33,133 nt of DNA from the NCBI GenBank assembly GCA_036654235.1, contig JAVVSK010000018.1, forward strand, positions 1 to 33,133, in the 5' to 3' direction. The notes under the pieces are model-generated. The model made no database searches, was not told the origin of the DNA, and was given only the letters and a program-made list of their open reading frames with translations. This DNA comes from JAVVSK01 sp036654235. Lineage in GTDB: Bacteria > Bacillota > Clostridia > Christensenellales > CAG-138. Both the position numbers and the translations under genes were made by a program. Positions 33,038-33,133 of this stretch are shown piece after piece. Within the stretch, counting starts at the first letter, position 1; each line of letters starts with the position of its first letter.

Positions 33038-33133
33038 ATAAAGAAAATCAGAGGGAAAGTTTGAAACCGCTTCAGTTCAGCGATAGCTAAAAAAGAGCAT
33101 AGCAAAGCAAGCCCTGTAAAAAAGGCAAAAAAT

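Noticed and set aside
1..33133. CRISPR array, phage genes, integrase or toxin-antitoxin pair
   Set aside because: No regularly spaced direct repeats and no protein with such signatures were seen on either strand.

Overview
This window looks like chromosomal DNA from a low-to-mid GC Clostridia-type Firmicute. The evidence is the strong GGAGG-type ribosome binding sites, a class III (Firmicutes-type) fructose-1,6-bisphosphatase, the oxygen-independent (cbi) route to cobalamin under a cobalamin riboswitch, and an intrinsic-terminator style of regulation. This is inference from gene content; no 16S or other species marker is present.

Layout. (1) 1-272: the start of a lipoprotein that looks like a solute-binding protein, minus strand, cut by the window edge. 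(2) 273-1000: AT-rich and non-coding, with a promoter for the lipoprotein and an imperfect direct repeat. (3) 1001-15869: one unbroken minus-strand operon of 16 genes for cobalamin, in transcription order cbiD-cbiF-cbiG-cbiH-cbiJ-cbiET-cbiA-cobT-cobU-cobS-cobC-cbiB-cobD-cbiP-cbiC and an alkaline-phosphatase-superfamily (ApgM-like) gene. Nearly all genes overlap or abut, with one 48-bp gap. It is preceded by a promoter, a cobalamin riboswitch and a terminator hairpin. (4) 16083-19433: a small doubtful ORF, then a plus-strand TetR regulator / MATE exporter / cytidylate-kinase-like operon with a palindrome over its promoter, then a degraded ISAs1-type transposase tail. (5) 19436-21380: tRNA-Trp(CCA) with a consensus promoter and a terminator, then an accessory stretch with nested inverted repeats, a frameshifted DUF3795 remnant and an alpha/beta hydrolase fused to it. 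(6) 21381-31097, minus strand: guaA, a metallophosphoesterase, an acidic zinc-ribbon protein, engB, a PurF-like phosphoribosyltransferase without glutaminase residues, fbp, and the pyrB-pyrC pair. (7) 31331-33037: argS on the plus strand, divergent from pyrB.

How it works together. The large operon covers most of the anaerobic corrin ring steps (C17, C11, C1, C5 and C15 methylation, ring contraction, reduction, methyl migration), both amidation steps, aminopropanol arm formation (CobD, CbiB) and nucleotide loop assembly (CobU, CobT, CobC, CobS). CbiL, a cobalt chelatase, the corrinoid adenosyltransferase, the uroporphyrin-level enzymes and cobalt transport are not in the window and must lie elsewhere if the pathway is complete. 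The riboswitch is expected to shut the operon off when cobalamin is plentiful.

Most notable: the ApgM-like enzyme at the end of the cobalamin operon, a candidate source of the threonine phosphate that CobD needs; the PurF-like protein whose N-terminal catalytic cysteine and other glutaminase residues are replaced; and the broken hydrolase/DUF3795 junction. I did not find a clear novel multi-gene system; these are single-gene or single-locus oddities.
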